Shown here in pieces: positions 17,852 through 25,808 of a stretch of 64,000 nt of DNA; within the stretch, counting starts at the first letter, position 1, and the number at the start of each line of letters is the position of its first letter. The notes under the pieces are model-generated. The model did not search any database. It was not told where the DNA came from and was given only the letters and a program-made list of their open reading frames with translations. Position numbers and translations under genes: made by a program. The DNA comes from Myxococcales bacterium (lineage in GTDB: Bacteria; Myxococcota_A; Bradymonadia; REDH01): contig JACKDJ010000013.1 of NCBI GenBank assembly GCA_020633625.1, positions 1 to 64,000 on the forward strand. Direction: 5' to 3'.

Positions 17852-19789
17852 ATGACTACCCCCACGAAGCTTCGACGCGCGCTCGTCGTCGCCACGCTCT
17901 CCGCGAGCGTGGCGCTGGCCGCGCCGGCCGAGGCGCTGGACAAGAACGACATCATCAACATGCAGGCCGCGGGCCTCGGCGCTGACGTGATCGTCTCCGT
18001 CATCCGCAGCTCGACCGACCCGTTGACCGTGACGCCGGGCGAGGTCGAAGAGCTTCGGATGATCGGTGTGCCGGCGCCCGTCCTCGACGAGATCTGCCTG
18101 CGCGTGGGCTGCGGCGCCGCGCCGGTCGGACCCGTCGGCGGCGGCGGCATGGGCCCGGACCTCCAGCGCGAGATGGAGCTCCGGCAGCAGCAAGAGCAGC
18201 AGCGGCTCCAGCTCGAGCAGCAGCGCATGGAGGCCGAGCGCCAGCGCATGCGCGAGCAGATCGAGGCCGAGCAGAACCGACAGGCACAGGTCAACCAGGC
18301 GTTCGAGGGCTTGGCGACGGCAGAGCGGTTCATGCGCGCAGGCCAGTACGACGACGCCGCGTCGGTCTACCGACAGTTCCTCGACGAGGTGAACCCTGCG
18401 CCGGGGTCGAACGAGTACACGGCCGCGCTTACCGGGTTCGTGCGCTCGATGTACCGGGCCGGCTACCGCTACTCGATCCGTCTGGAGGCGCTCGAGGCGG
18501 TCCTGACGGGCACGACCAACCCGGAGTTCGAGGACCTGTTCGCGATCCTGTCGTCCATCGCGACCGAGTCGCAGTTCCTCGACCCTCAGTTCGAGCGCCT
18601 GACCGACTTTCAGGTGGGCAACTTCGACACCGAGTTCCAGGACGAGTGGAACTACTTCCTCGGCCGGTTCTTCTGGGTATACGGACAGTACCCGCGGGCG
18701 AACGAGTTCCTGTCGCGCATCTCGACCACGAGCGACCGGGCAGGGCAGGCGCACTACCTGAGCGGTGTCATGGCACTCGAGGAGCGCGAGAACCGCCGCG
18801 CTCTCCAGGAGTTCCGCGAGAGCATCGTCTCGACCGAGACCAACGGCTCCGACCCCGAGGTGGGCGAGCTGGCGAATCTCGCGATCGCGCGCCTCGCCTA
18901 TGAGGTAGCGAGCAACGACGTCGCGCTCTACCACTACCGCCGCATCCCGGTGTCGTCTTCGCGGCACCCGCGCGCGGTGTTCGAGATGGCGTGGACCTAC
19001 CTGATGAAGCAGGACTGGAACCGCGCGATCGGAACGCTGCACGCGCTGCACAGCCCCTACTACGACGACTGGTTCTTCCCGGAGCTGTACGTCATGGAGG
19101 CGTTCGCGTACCTCCAGACGTGCAACCTCGAGGCCGCCGAAGCGGCCGTGGCCGCTCACCAGTCCGAGGTGAACGTGCTGCAGGCATCGGTCAACGAGTT
19201 CATCGCGGGCGCGGACTCGGCCGAGGCGTTCTGGGAGGGGATCGCGACGTACTACGATAGGCTCGGGACGAATGACCCCGTCAACCTGCCGATCCAGGCG
19301 GTTCGCTCCGTGCTCTCCGACGCCGAGTTCGTGAAGTCGATGGAGCTCATCGGTCGGCTTCAGGACGAGCAGGAGCGCCTCACGCGCGACGCGGGGGCGC
19401 TCGGCGCATTCGGCAACCGGGCGGTGGCGAGCCTCGACGCGGAGGTCCGCACGAAGATCATCGGCGCCGGCCTCGAGATCTCGGCGAAGCTGAGCGACTT
19501 CAGCGCGGAGCTGACCGACTGGAACGTCCGCGCACAGGAGGTCGGGATCGAGCTGCGCACCGAGCTGATCTCGCGCGTCGACTCCGCCCTGACGGGCGAC
19601 CAGGAGCTGACGGGATCGGCGAGCTCCAGCGTGTTCGTCCTCGCGGCGGACTGGCAGTACTGGCCGTTCGAGGGTGAGTACTGGGCCGACGAGGTCGACA
19701 ACTACCGCGCCGACATCTCGAGCCTTCGCGACGAGACGACGGGCCGGTGCATCTTCGTGAGCGAGCCGACCGCCGAGGTCGCACCGTGA
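17852..19789 (+). CDS. periplasmic TPR protein (GltC/NfsC-like position)
   Basis: A 645-aa exported protein: the signal peptide ends near residue 28 (AEALD). A short helical domain at 30-90 (IINMQAAGLGADVIVSVI) is followed by a Gly/Pro joint, a Gln/Arg/Glu-rich coiled coil at about 105-150, and then many TPR-like helices to about 440. The C-terminal 150 residues are helical and end in a Trp/Tyr-rich segment. Size, export and position between the barrel and a TPR protein of about 1170 aa match GltC (gliding) or NfsC (spore coat) of Myxococcus, as I recall them. Similarity was judged by architecture only. The next gene starts 11 bp downstream. Confidence 0.78.
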   Translation: MTTPTKLRRALVVATLSASVALAAPAEALDKNDIINMQAAGLGADVIVSVIRSSTDPLTVTPGEVEELRMIGVPAPVLDEICLRVGCGAAPVGPVGGGGMGPDLQREMELRQQQEQQRLQLEQQRMEAERQRMREQIEAEQNRQAQVNQAFEGLATAERFMRAGQYDDAASVYRQFLDEVNPAPGSNEYTAALTGFVRSMYRAGYRYSIRLEALEAVLTGTTNPEFEDLFAILSSIATESQFLDPQFERLTDFQVGNFDTEFQDEWNYFLGRFFWVYGQYPRANEFLSRISTTSDRAGQAHYLSGVMALEERENRRALQEFRESIVSTETNGSDPEVGELANLAIARLAYEVASNDVALYHYRRIPVSSSRHPRAVFEMAWTYLMKQDWNRAIGTLHALHSPYYDDWFFPELYVMEAFAYLQTCNLEAAEAAVAAHQSEVNVLQASVNEFIAGADSAEAFWEGIATYYDRLGTNDPVNLPIQAVRSVLSDAEFVKSMELIGRLQDEQERLTRDAGALGAFGNRAVASLDAEVRTKIIGAGLEISAKLSDFSAELTDWNVRAQEVGIELRTELISRVDSALTGDQELTGSASSSVFVLAADWQYWPFEGEYWADEVDNYRADISSLRDETTGRCIFVSEPTAEVAP

Positions 19790-19800
19790 TCAGGGGAACG

Positions 19801-22800
19801 ATGAAGCGAAGCTTGGTTCGGGGCGCTGCGCTGTGCGCAGCGCTCCTCGGTTCGGCGAGCGCGTCGGCGCAGTCCGATCTACTCGTGCGCTACTACGCGA
19901 ACCCCGGCTACGGCGGCGAGGGCGAGATGCCCTATCGCGACTGCACGCTGGGGACGAGCGGTCCGGCCGAAGACGCGGCCGAGGACGAGTACAGCGACGC
20001 ACCGCTCCAGCGACAGGAGGCGACCCTTCCGTCCGGCCTGACGATCGAGCGTGCCGAGGAGCTTCGGGCCGAGAAGCACGTCCAGCTCGAGGCGCTGATC
20101 GTCCAGCTCGACCAGCTCCTGGCGTCGATGCCGCCGGACTACCCCGCGCGGGCGGACGTCCTCTTCCGAAAGGCTGACGCGCTGAAGCAGCTCGCGGACG
20201 CCGACTACTTGGTCGCGCGCGCGACGTTCACCGAGTGCATCGACAACTGGTACTCGTGCGCGTCGGATTCCGAGTGCTACGAGCCGATGCCGGACTACAC
20301 GGTGGCGATCGACGCGTTTCGCACGATCGCCCGCTCGCACCCGTCGTACGAGCGGCTCGACGAGGTCATCTTCCGCCTCGGCGAGACGCTGATGGAGAAC
20401 GACTCGGCGTCGGACGGGATCCAGTTCCTGACACGCCTCGTCAACACGTACCCGGACTCACAGTATCTGCCGGACGCCCGGCTACTGATGGCCGAGCACT
20501 ACTTCGACAACAACCTGCTGATTGCGGCACGGCAAAACTACGACGAGGTGCTCCGGTTCCCCAGCTCGTCGGTCTACAACTACGCGCTGTACAAGCTCGC
20601 GTGGGTCGACATCAACGAGTACCAGTTCGAGGAGGCGCTGACGCGGTTCCAGACGGTGGTGCGGAACCTCGACGCGATGGCGGACCCCCAGCTCGACTTC
20701 CGTCGCCAGTCGCTGAACGACATGCTGAAGGCCTACGTCGAGCTCGACGACGGCTGGCTGCGCGCGCGCGACTACTACGAGGGCTACGGCGGCGAAGAGC
20801 TCATGCGTCGGCAGCTGACGCGGCTCGCGACGATGTACGACGAACAGTTCAAGCAGGAGGAGCGCGTCGCGATCCTGGAGTTCTTCTTCAATCGCTTCCC
20901 GAGCGACTCGATGATCCCGCAGTGGGCCGCGGACATCCGCGACTCGCTGGAGAAGATCGGCAACTGGGACCGAATGGAGGAGCGCACGCGGTACTTCATC
21001 TCGTACATGGCCGAGAACGGCCCATGGTGGATCCAGAACTCGTCGGACGCCCGCGCGCAGACCAATGCGAAGGGGTACAGCCACGACTGGCTGCTGCACA
21101 TCATCAATCGGAACTACACCGAGGCCGAGCGACTTCGTCGGAACCAGCCGGCGGTCGCTCGCGCGCTGTTCGAAGAGTGCGCTGCTGACTACGCACAGTT
21201 CTTTGCGCAGTTCCCCGAGAGCCCTGAGACGTACAACCAGGCGTTCCTGTACGCGGAGCTGCTCTACTACAAGCTCGTGCACGACAGCGACGAGACGTTC
21301 CCCGGGTGCTCGACGAACTACGCAGGTCAGGCACGCTGCGACGAGTGGCTGGCGGAGGCTGGCGACGCGTACAAGCGCGTCGTGGAGCTCGACCCGCGCC
21401 CCGAGGCCGAGAACGCGCACGATGCGGCCGTCGGCGCCCTGCAGGTCTACGACGACTTCATGAAGCGCGTCGTGCCCGACATCGATGACCCGCTGCCGCC
21501 TCCGAACCAGATGGTGACCCAGTCCGAGACGTGGCTGGCCCGCTACGGCGCGACGCTCACGGAAGCCGAGCAGAACTACGTCGATATCGTCGAGTGGTTC
21601 GCGCAGCTCTACCCGGACGACGATCTGATTCCCCCCGCGAGCTGGCGGGCGGCAGGCCTTTACCTGCGGCACGGCATGATCGGAGAGGCGGGCGCGCGGT
21701 TCGAGACGATCATCGAGCACCACCCTCGTCACCGGTTCGCGCAGCAGGCCGCGCTCGGCGCGTTCGTCTGTTACAACCACGAGGAAAACTGGGTGAAGAT
21801 CGAGAGCGTGGCTCGTCGACTCCTCACCGTGTGCGACGAGATCCGCGGTGAAGACGCGTGCGACCCCGACCGGCTGACGCAGGCCATCGCGTACGCGATG
21901 AACAACCAGGCCGAGGACCTGATGACGGCTGGCAACGCGCTTCGGGACTCGGGCGACACGCGCGGCGCCCGGACGCAGTACGTGGCGGCCGCCGAGAAGC
22001 GGGTGGCGCTGTACCGCGAGTTCCCAGACTCGGAGTGGTCGTCGACGGCGCTCTTCAACGCGGCCGCGACCTACGAGGCCGCGCGCAACATCGACGAGTC
22101 GATCAACCTCTACACCGAGTTCATCACTCGGTACCCGACGAGCGAGCAGGTGCCCGACGCGATGTTCGTCCTCGGCCTGATCCAGGACTCGCAGGCGCGG
22201 TTCGCGATCGCGGCGGACTGGTTCGAGCGGCTCGACTCGGAGCATCCGGAGTCGGCGGACCGCGAGGACGCGGTGCTCAACGCGGCGCGCCTGCGCGAGG
22301 CTCTTGGCGAGATGGACCGGGCTATCGCGCTCTACGATCACTTCTTGTCGATTGCGCCAACGGCGACGGTCGCGAACGACGTGTACTTCGTCGTCGCCGA
22401 GATCGAGTCGGACCGCGGGAACTTGGATGGCGCGTTCGCCCGGTACCAGCAGTTCCTGGACCGCGTGAGCAACGACTCCATCCGGCGGCTGATCGCGGTG
22501 CATCGCCAGGCACGCCTGCGTGAGCAGCAGGGCCGCGCGTCGGACGCGCTCGCGCTCTACGGGCAGGTCTACACGCTGTACGGACGCGGTGAGATGGGCT
22601 TCGACGCGCAGAACCTGCCCACGGGATGGATCACGCAGCCGGGTGGGAACTTCTCGGAGTCCGAACGCACCGGCGTGCTGCCGTACGCGGCCGAGGCACG
22701 GTACAAGATGGCAGGTCCGGCGATCGCGCAGGCGGCGGGCCTTCCGCTGGGCAACCTTCGTCGCATCCAGGACGAGATCCAGGCTCGGTTCGCGGCGATG

Positions 22801-23325
22801 GCGGCGGCGCAGCGCGAGCTGTACGAGGTCTACAACATGGGCGACGCCGAGTGGGCGGTCGCAGCGACGTCGGGGATCGGCGAGACGTTCTACGACTTCT
22901 ACAAGGACCTCATCGGAATGGAGGCGCCGGACTTCGACGAGTGCCTGTCTGCGACCGGGTACAACTACGACGTCTGCGACTCGGCGATGGAGGCGTTCGA
23001 CGAGGCGGTCTTCAACGTCGGCGAGGAGCTCCGGGTGCGCGCCGAGACGGCGTGGCTCGAGGCTCGGTCTGCCGCGATCGAGAACAACGTCTTCAATGAT
23101 CAGGTGCTGCACACGATCGCGCTCCTCAATGACCTCGACCGCGCGTACGCGCTCGGGATCACGAGTGGGTTCGACGCGCGCAACACGAGCGACCCCTACC
23201 TGAGCACCGGGTACATCCTGGACCTCGCGCAGAAGCTCAGCGACTTCGCGAACTTCGTCGAGGCGCCCGCCGAGCCGGCCGGGCTGATGCTCGAGACGCC
23301 CCCCAGCTCCGTCGAGGTGGAGTGA
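19801..23325 (+). CDS. large periplasmic TPR protein (GltD/AgmU- or NfsD-like)
   Basis: The 1174-aa protein begins at ATG 19801 with AGGGGA four bases upstream. A signal peptide ends ASA before Gln-Ser. The rest is an almost continuous array of TPR/Sel1-like helical repeats; examples are QNYDEVLRFPSSSVYNYALY, INLYTEFITRYPTSEQVPDA and AIALYDHFLSIAPTATVAND. A few paired cysteines may be bridged. AgmU/GltD of M. xanthus is a TPR protein of similar size that links inner- and outer-membrane parts of the gliding complex; NfsD is its sporulation paralogue. Which of the two this matches cannot be told by eye. Its stop TGA overlaps the next start (TGATG). Confidence 0.82.
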   Translation: MKRSLVRGAALCAALLGSASASAQSDLLVRYYANPGYGGEGEMPYRDCTLGTSGPAEDAAEDEYSDAPLQRQEATLPSGLTIERAEELRAEKHVQLEALIVQLDQLLASMPPDYPARADVLFRKADALKQLADADYLVARATFTECIDNWYSCASDSECYEPMPDYTVAIDAFRTIARSHPSYERLDEVIFRLGETLMENDSASDGIQFLTRLVNTYPDSQYLPDARLLMAEHYFDNNLLIAARQNYDEVLRFPSSSVYNYALYKLAWVDINEYQFEEALTRFQTVVRNLDAMADPQLDFRRQSLNDMLKAYVELDDGWLRARDYYEGYGGEELMRRQLTRLATMYDEQFKQEERVAILEFFFNRFPSDSMIPQWAADIRDSLEKIGNWDRMEERTRYFISYMAENGPWWIQNSSDARAQTNAKGYSHDWLLHIINRNYTEAERLRRNQPAVARALFEECAADYAQFFAQFPESPETYNQAFLYAELLYYKLVHDSDETFPGCSTNYAGQARCDEWLAEAGDAYKRVVELDPRPEAENAHDAAVGALQVYDDFMKRVVPDIDDPLPPPNQMVTQSETWLARYGATLTEAEQNYVDIVEWFAQLYPDDDLIPPASWRAAGLYLRHGMIGEAGARFETIIEHHPRHRFAQQAALGAFVCYNHEENWVKIESVARRLLTVCDEIRGEDACDPDRLTQAIAYAMNNQAEDLMTAGNALRDSGDTRGARTQYVAAAEKRVALYREFPDSEWSSTALFNAAATYEAARNIDESINLYTEFITRYPTSEQVPDAMFVLGLIQDSQARFAIAADWFERLDSEHPESADREDAVLNAARLREALGEMDRAIALYDHFLSIAPTATVANDVYFVVAEIESDRGNLDGAFARYQQFLDRVSNDSIRRLIAVHRQARLREQQGRASDALALYGQVYTLYGRGEMGFDAQNLPTGWITQPGGNFSESERTGVLPYAAEARYKMAGPAIAQAAGLPLGNLRRIQDEIQARFAAMAAAQRELYEVYNMGDAEWAVAATSGIGETFYDFYKDLIGMEAPDFDECLSATGYNYDVCDSAMEAFDEAVFNVGEELRVRAETAWLEARSAAIENNVFNDQVLHTIALLNDLDRAYALGITSGFDARNTSDPYLSTGYILDLAQKLSDFANFVEAPAEPAGLMLETPPSSVEVE

Positions 23326-24791
23326 TGATGACGACCAACACGAACCCGCGCGGGGCACGCGTGCTTCGCCTGCTCGGCGCCACCGGCCTCGCGGCCGTGG
23401 CGGCGTGCGGCGGCCCGCAGATCGACCGTTCCGGCTGGCAGTGCTGGGAAGAGGTCGCGTGCGCGGAGGGGTACTTCTGCAACGCGTCTCACCAGTGCGA
23501 GATGCAGATGATCGCGGACATCCCTGGCGTCGATCCGGCGGCGCTCGCGGCCTTCAACGACGGCATCCGCGCAATGAGCGAGTCCCCCGTGGACTACTCG
23601 TCCGCGCGGGCGGCGTTCTCGCGCGCCATCGAGATCGACGCCGACTTCTGGGAGGCCTACGAGAACATCGGCCTGATCGACATGGACCTCGCGCGGTACT
23701 CCGACGCAGCGGACATGTTCCGGCGCGAGGCTGCGGTCATCGAGGACCTGGTGTCGCGTGACTGGCCCGTGCAGCCGCGGCTCGAGGTCTATCTCGACAT
23801 CGGCAAGGCGCTCGCGCTCTCCGGCGATACCGCCGGCGCCGCCGAGGCGTTCGCGACGATGCTCCAGTCCGATCCGGAGAACGTAGAGGCGCAGGCGAAC
23901 CTCGGCGCGCTGAACCTGCAGCAGCGCAACCTCGAGGGCGCGCGCCAGTTCGTCCAGGGGCTGTTGGTCCAGGCGCAGAACGACGTCGGCGCGCTGAGCG
24001 TTCTTGCGCTCATCGCGAAGGACTCGGGCGACATGCACCTCGCCGAGTACCTGTGGGAGAAGTGCCTGCAGGAGATCGACTCTGCCACGGCGATGGTCGA
24101 CGTCGACTGCGAGTCGCTCGAGCGGAGCGAGGGCGAGACGCTCACCCCCGAAGAGCAGTACTGCTCACAGTACGAGGGGCTGACCGAGGAGCAGGCGAGT
24201 CTGCGGAGGGCCTACAACACCCGCCGCGGCGAGCGGATGACGAAGCTGTTGAGCGACATCCAGAACGAGCTCGGGATCGTGGCTTGGAACGATGGACGCG
24301 ACGACGAGGCGGAGTCATTCTTCCGCCGTGCCGTCGAGAACAATCCGTCGAACTCGGCGGCCCGCGTGAACCTCGGAACGGTCTACCTCAAGTACGCGAG
24401 CTGGTCGGCGGCGTGTGAGCAGTTCGGGAGCGCGCTGGGTCTGCGCCCGCGCAACCGCGAGGCGCTGGTCGGCGACGCGGCGTGTACGTTCGGCGGTGGC
24501 GACGCGCAGGCGGCGCTCCAGCGCTACGAGACCGCGTTGCAGCAGTACCCGGACGACACGTTCATCACGGAGTCGATGGGCGACATCGCGTTCCAGTCGC
24601 TCTCCGACTACGAGCTGGCGATGCAGTGGTACGGCCGAAACCTCCAGCAGAAGGGGACGAACATCGACTCGTGCGATGCGAACGCCGATCAGGTGTGTCG
24701 CAAGATTCGGTCGATCCGCGACGTCATGCGTGCGCAGCGCGAAGCGCAGCAGAACGGCGGCGCTGGCGGCGGCGACGACGAGGAAGAGTAG
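23325..24791 (+). CDS. TPR lipoprotein (GltE/AglT- or NfsE-like)
   Basis: ATG 23325 overlaps the preceding stop by one base; 488 aa. The signal sequence ends in lipobox VAAC (Cys28). Five cysteines within residues 40-66 (for example CWEEVAC and CNASHQCEM) form a small disulfide-type knot. TPR units then run from about 70 to 460: WEAYENIGLIDMDLARYSDA, VEAQANLGALNLQQRNLEGA and NSAARVNLGTVYLKYASWSA. The C-terminus is Gly/Asp/Glu-rich. AglT/GltE in M. xanthus is likewise a TPR protein encoded with GltD. Location at a lipid-anchored periplasmic site is predicted. Confidence 0.8.
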   Translation: MMTTNTNPRGARVLRLLGATGLAAVAACGGPQIDRSGWQCWEEVACAEGYFCNASHQCEMQMIADIPGVDPAALAAFNDGIRAMSESPVDYSSARAAFSRAIEIDADFWEAYENIGLIDMDLARYSDAADMFRREAAVIEDLVSRDWPVQPRLEVYLDIGKALALSGDTAGAAEAFATMLQSDPENVEAQANLGALNLQQRNLEGARQFVQGLLVQAQNDVGALSVLALIAKDSGDMHLAEYLWEKCLQEIDSATAMVDVDCESLERSEGETLTPEEQYCSQYEGLTEEQASLRRAYNTRRGERMTKLLSDIQNELGIVAWNDGRDDEAESFFRRAVENNPSNSAARVNLGTVYLKYASWSAACEQFGSALGLRPRNREALVGDAACTFGGGDAQAALQRYETALQQYPDDTFITESMGDIAFQSLSDYELAMQWYGRNLQQKGTNIDSCDANADQVCRKIRSIRDVMRAQREAQQNGGAGGGDDEEE

Positions 24792-24865
24792 GGTCGGTCT
24801 GGCGTAGCCACGGACCGCTCGCTATGGTGTGGCATCGGCACGATGCCGGCAGAATGGAGTAGACA

Positions 24866-25117
24866 ATGAAGGCACTTCTCTTTTCGGCGACGCTCGCTCT
24901 GCTCGCGATTCCTTCCGCTGCGCATGCGCAGGAAGAGGGCGAAGTGCAGACCCGCTTCTACGACTTCGGCGACATGCTCATCGACGGCGAGTTCCAGCGT
25001 CCGCAGGGCACGTTCGACACCGCGCGTGGTCGTGCGCAGTTCAACAGTCTGCTCAACATCCGGCGGTCGTTCGTCGAGGAAGTCGAGGCGTCCGCGCACG
25101 AAGACGTCCTGGAGTAG
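24866..25117 (+). CDS. exported 83-aa peptide, copy 1
   Basis: A short protein from ATG 24866 with GGAG at 24855-24858. A clear signal peptide (MKALLFSATLALLAIPSAAHA) leaves a mature part of about 62 residues. Conserved elements shared with copy 2 are RxYxFGDxLIDG, a Pro/Gly turn, RGRAQF and IRRSF, followed by an acidic end. There are no cysteines in the mature part. The family is unknown to me. It lies between the TPR lipoprotein and the GltJ-like gene and is followed by a strong terminator. A periplasmic accessory role in the complex is inferred from position. Confidence 0.75.
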   Translation: MKALLFSATLALLAIPSAAHAQEEGEVQTRFYDFGDMLIDGEFQRPQGTFDTARGRAQFNSLLNIRRSFVEEVEASAHEDVLE

Positions 25118-25130
25118 CGCGCGAACTCCG

Positions 25131-25173
25131 GAAGTGGCCGCGGCGCGCAGCGTTCGCGGCCACTTCGGTTTTT
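25131..25173 (+). terminator. intrinsic terminator after copy 1
   Basis: A 12-bp perfect GC-rich stem (25131-25142 paired with 25155-25166) with a 12-nt loop is followed by CGG-TTTTT at 25169-25173. It is the clearest Rho-independent terminator in the window and would end or weaken transcription from the TPR operon. Confidence 0.85.
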
Positions 25174-25227
25174 GCGCCGAGCGGCCAACACAATGGTGAT
25201 CCCGGCGGTGGCGGCAGAAAGTGGGCA

Positions 25228-25256
25228 TTGTCCGCCTTCGCGCCGGTCGCTACTGT
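25228..25256 (+). promoter_or_regulatory. putative promoter of peptide copy 2
   Basis: TTGTCC, 17 bp and TACTGT lie 33 bp before the ATG at 25290 and just after the terminator, so copy 2 can be expressed on its own. Confidence 0.5.
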
Positions 25257-25289
25257 GTTCTGGACGCTCCCCTCGGCCCGGACTGGACG

Positions 25290-25541
25290 ATGAAGGCATA
25301 CCTCCTCGCCGCGACCTTGGTTCTCCTGGCTGTGCCTGGCGCGGCGCATGCGCAGCAGGACGGTGAGGGGCGGACTCGGATCTATGAGTTTGGCGACATC
25401 TTGATCGACGGCGCCGTGCCGAAGCCGTCCGGGACCTGTGGTACGCTCCGCGGTCGCGCTCAGTTTCAGAGCCTCGTGCGGATTCGGCGTTCGTTCATGG
25501 GAGAAGTTGAGGCGGCGGCACACGCCGACGCCCTCGACTAG
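25290..25541 (+). CDS. exported 83-aa peptide, copy 2
   Basis: This is the tandem paralogue of the preceding peptide gene and has exactly the same length. From ATG 25290 it begins with the signal peptide MKAYLLAATLVLLAVPGAA. The mature region keeps R-YEFGDILIDG, RGRAQF and IRRSF, but differs by a Cys at GTCGTL and by loss of several acidic residues. A longer start at 25221 has no signal peptide. The divergence at otherwise similar positions suggests two related but distinct jobs. No family is recognised. Confidence 0.72.
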   Translation: MKAYLLAATLVLLAVPGAAHAQQDGEGRTRIYEFGDILIDGAVPKPSGTCGTLRGRAQFQSLVRIRRSFMGEVEAAAHADALD

Positions 25542-25694
25542 CTGGGCGCGGCAGTCCGGCTCCTGCGTCGTCCCTGGGCGTTCGGGCCGCCCGTGCCGCT
25601 CGGCCATACAGCGTGGTGCAGCCCCCGATCGACCCGGCGTGTGAACTGAGACCGAAACGGCGCTTCGTGCGTTCAGCCTCATTGGTCGCCACGT

Positions 25695-25724
25695 TTGCTA
25701 CCCCACGGGGCAGCGTGGTAAGAC
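25695..25724 (+). promoter_or_regulatory. putative promoter of the GltJ-like gene
   Basis: TTGCTA, 18 bp and TAAGAC about 85 bp before ATG 25809. Apart from this element, the 267-bp gap between copy 2 and the GltJ-like gene shows nothing I can identify. Confidence 0.4.
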
Positions 25725-25808
25725 CGACACCCTCTCGTGGCGCACGCGGCCGTGCCCGCGAGGCCGAGATCGACCGAGTCCACGCGGTCCCGAACCTACG
25801 GTCCTGCC

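Noticed and set aside
20482..23358. A 958-codon minus-strand open frame across the 1174-aa TPR gene
   Set aside because: Same reason: composition is that of a codon-biased shadow, and the plus-strand protein has a signal peptide and TPR units.
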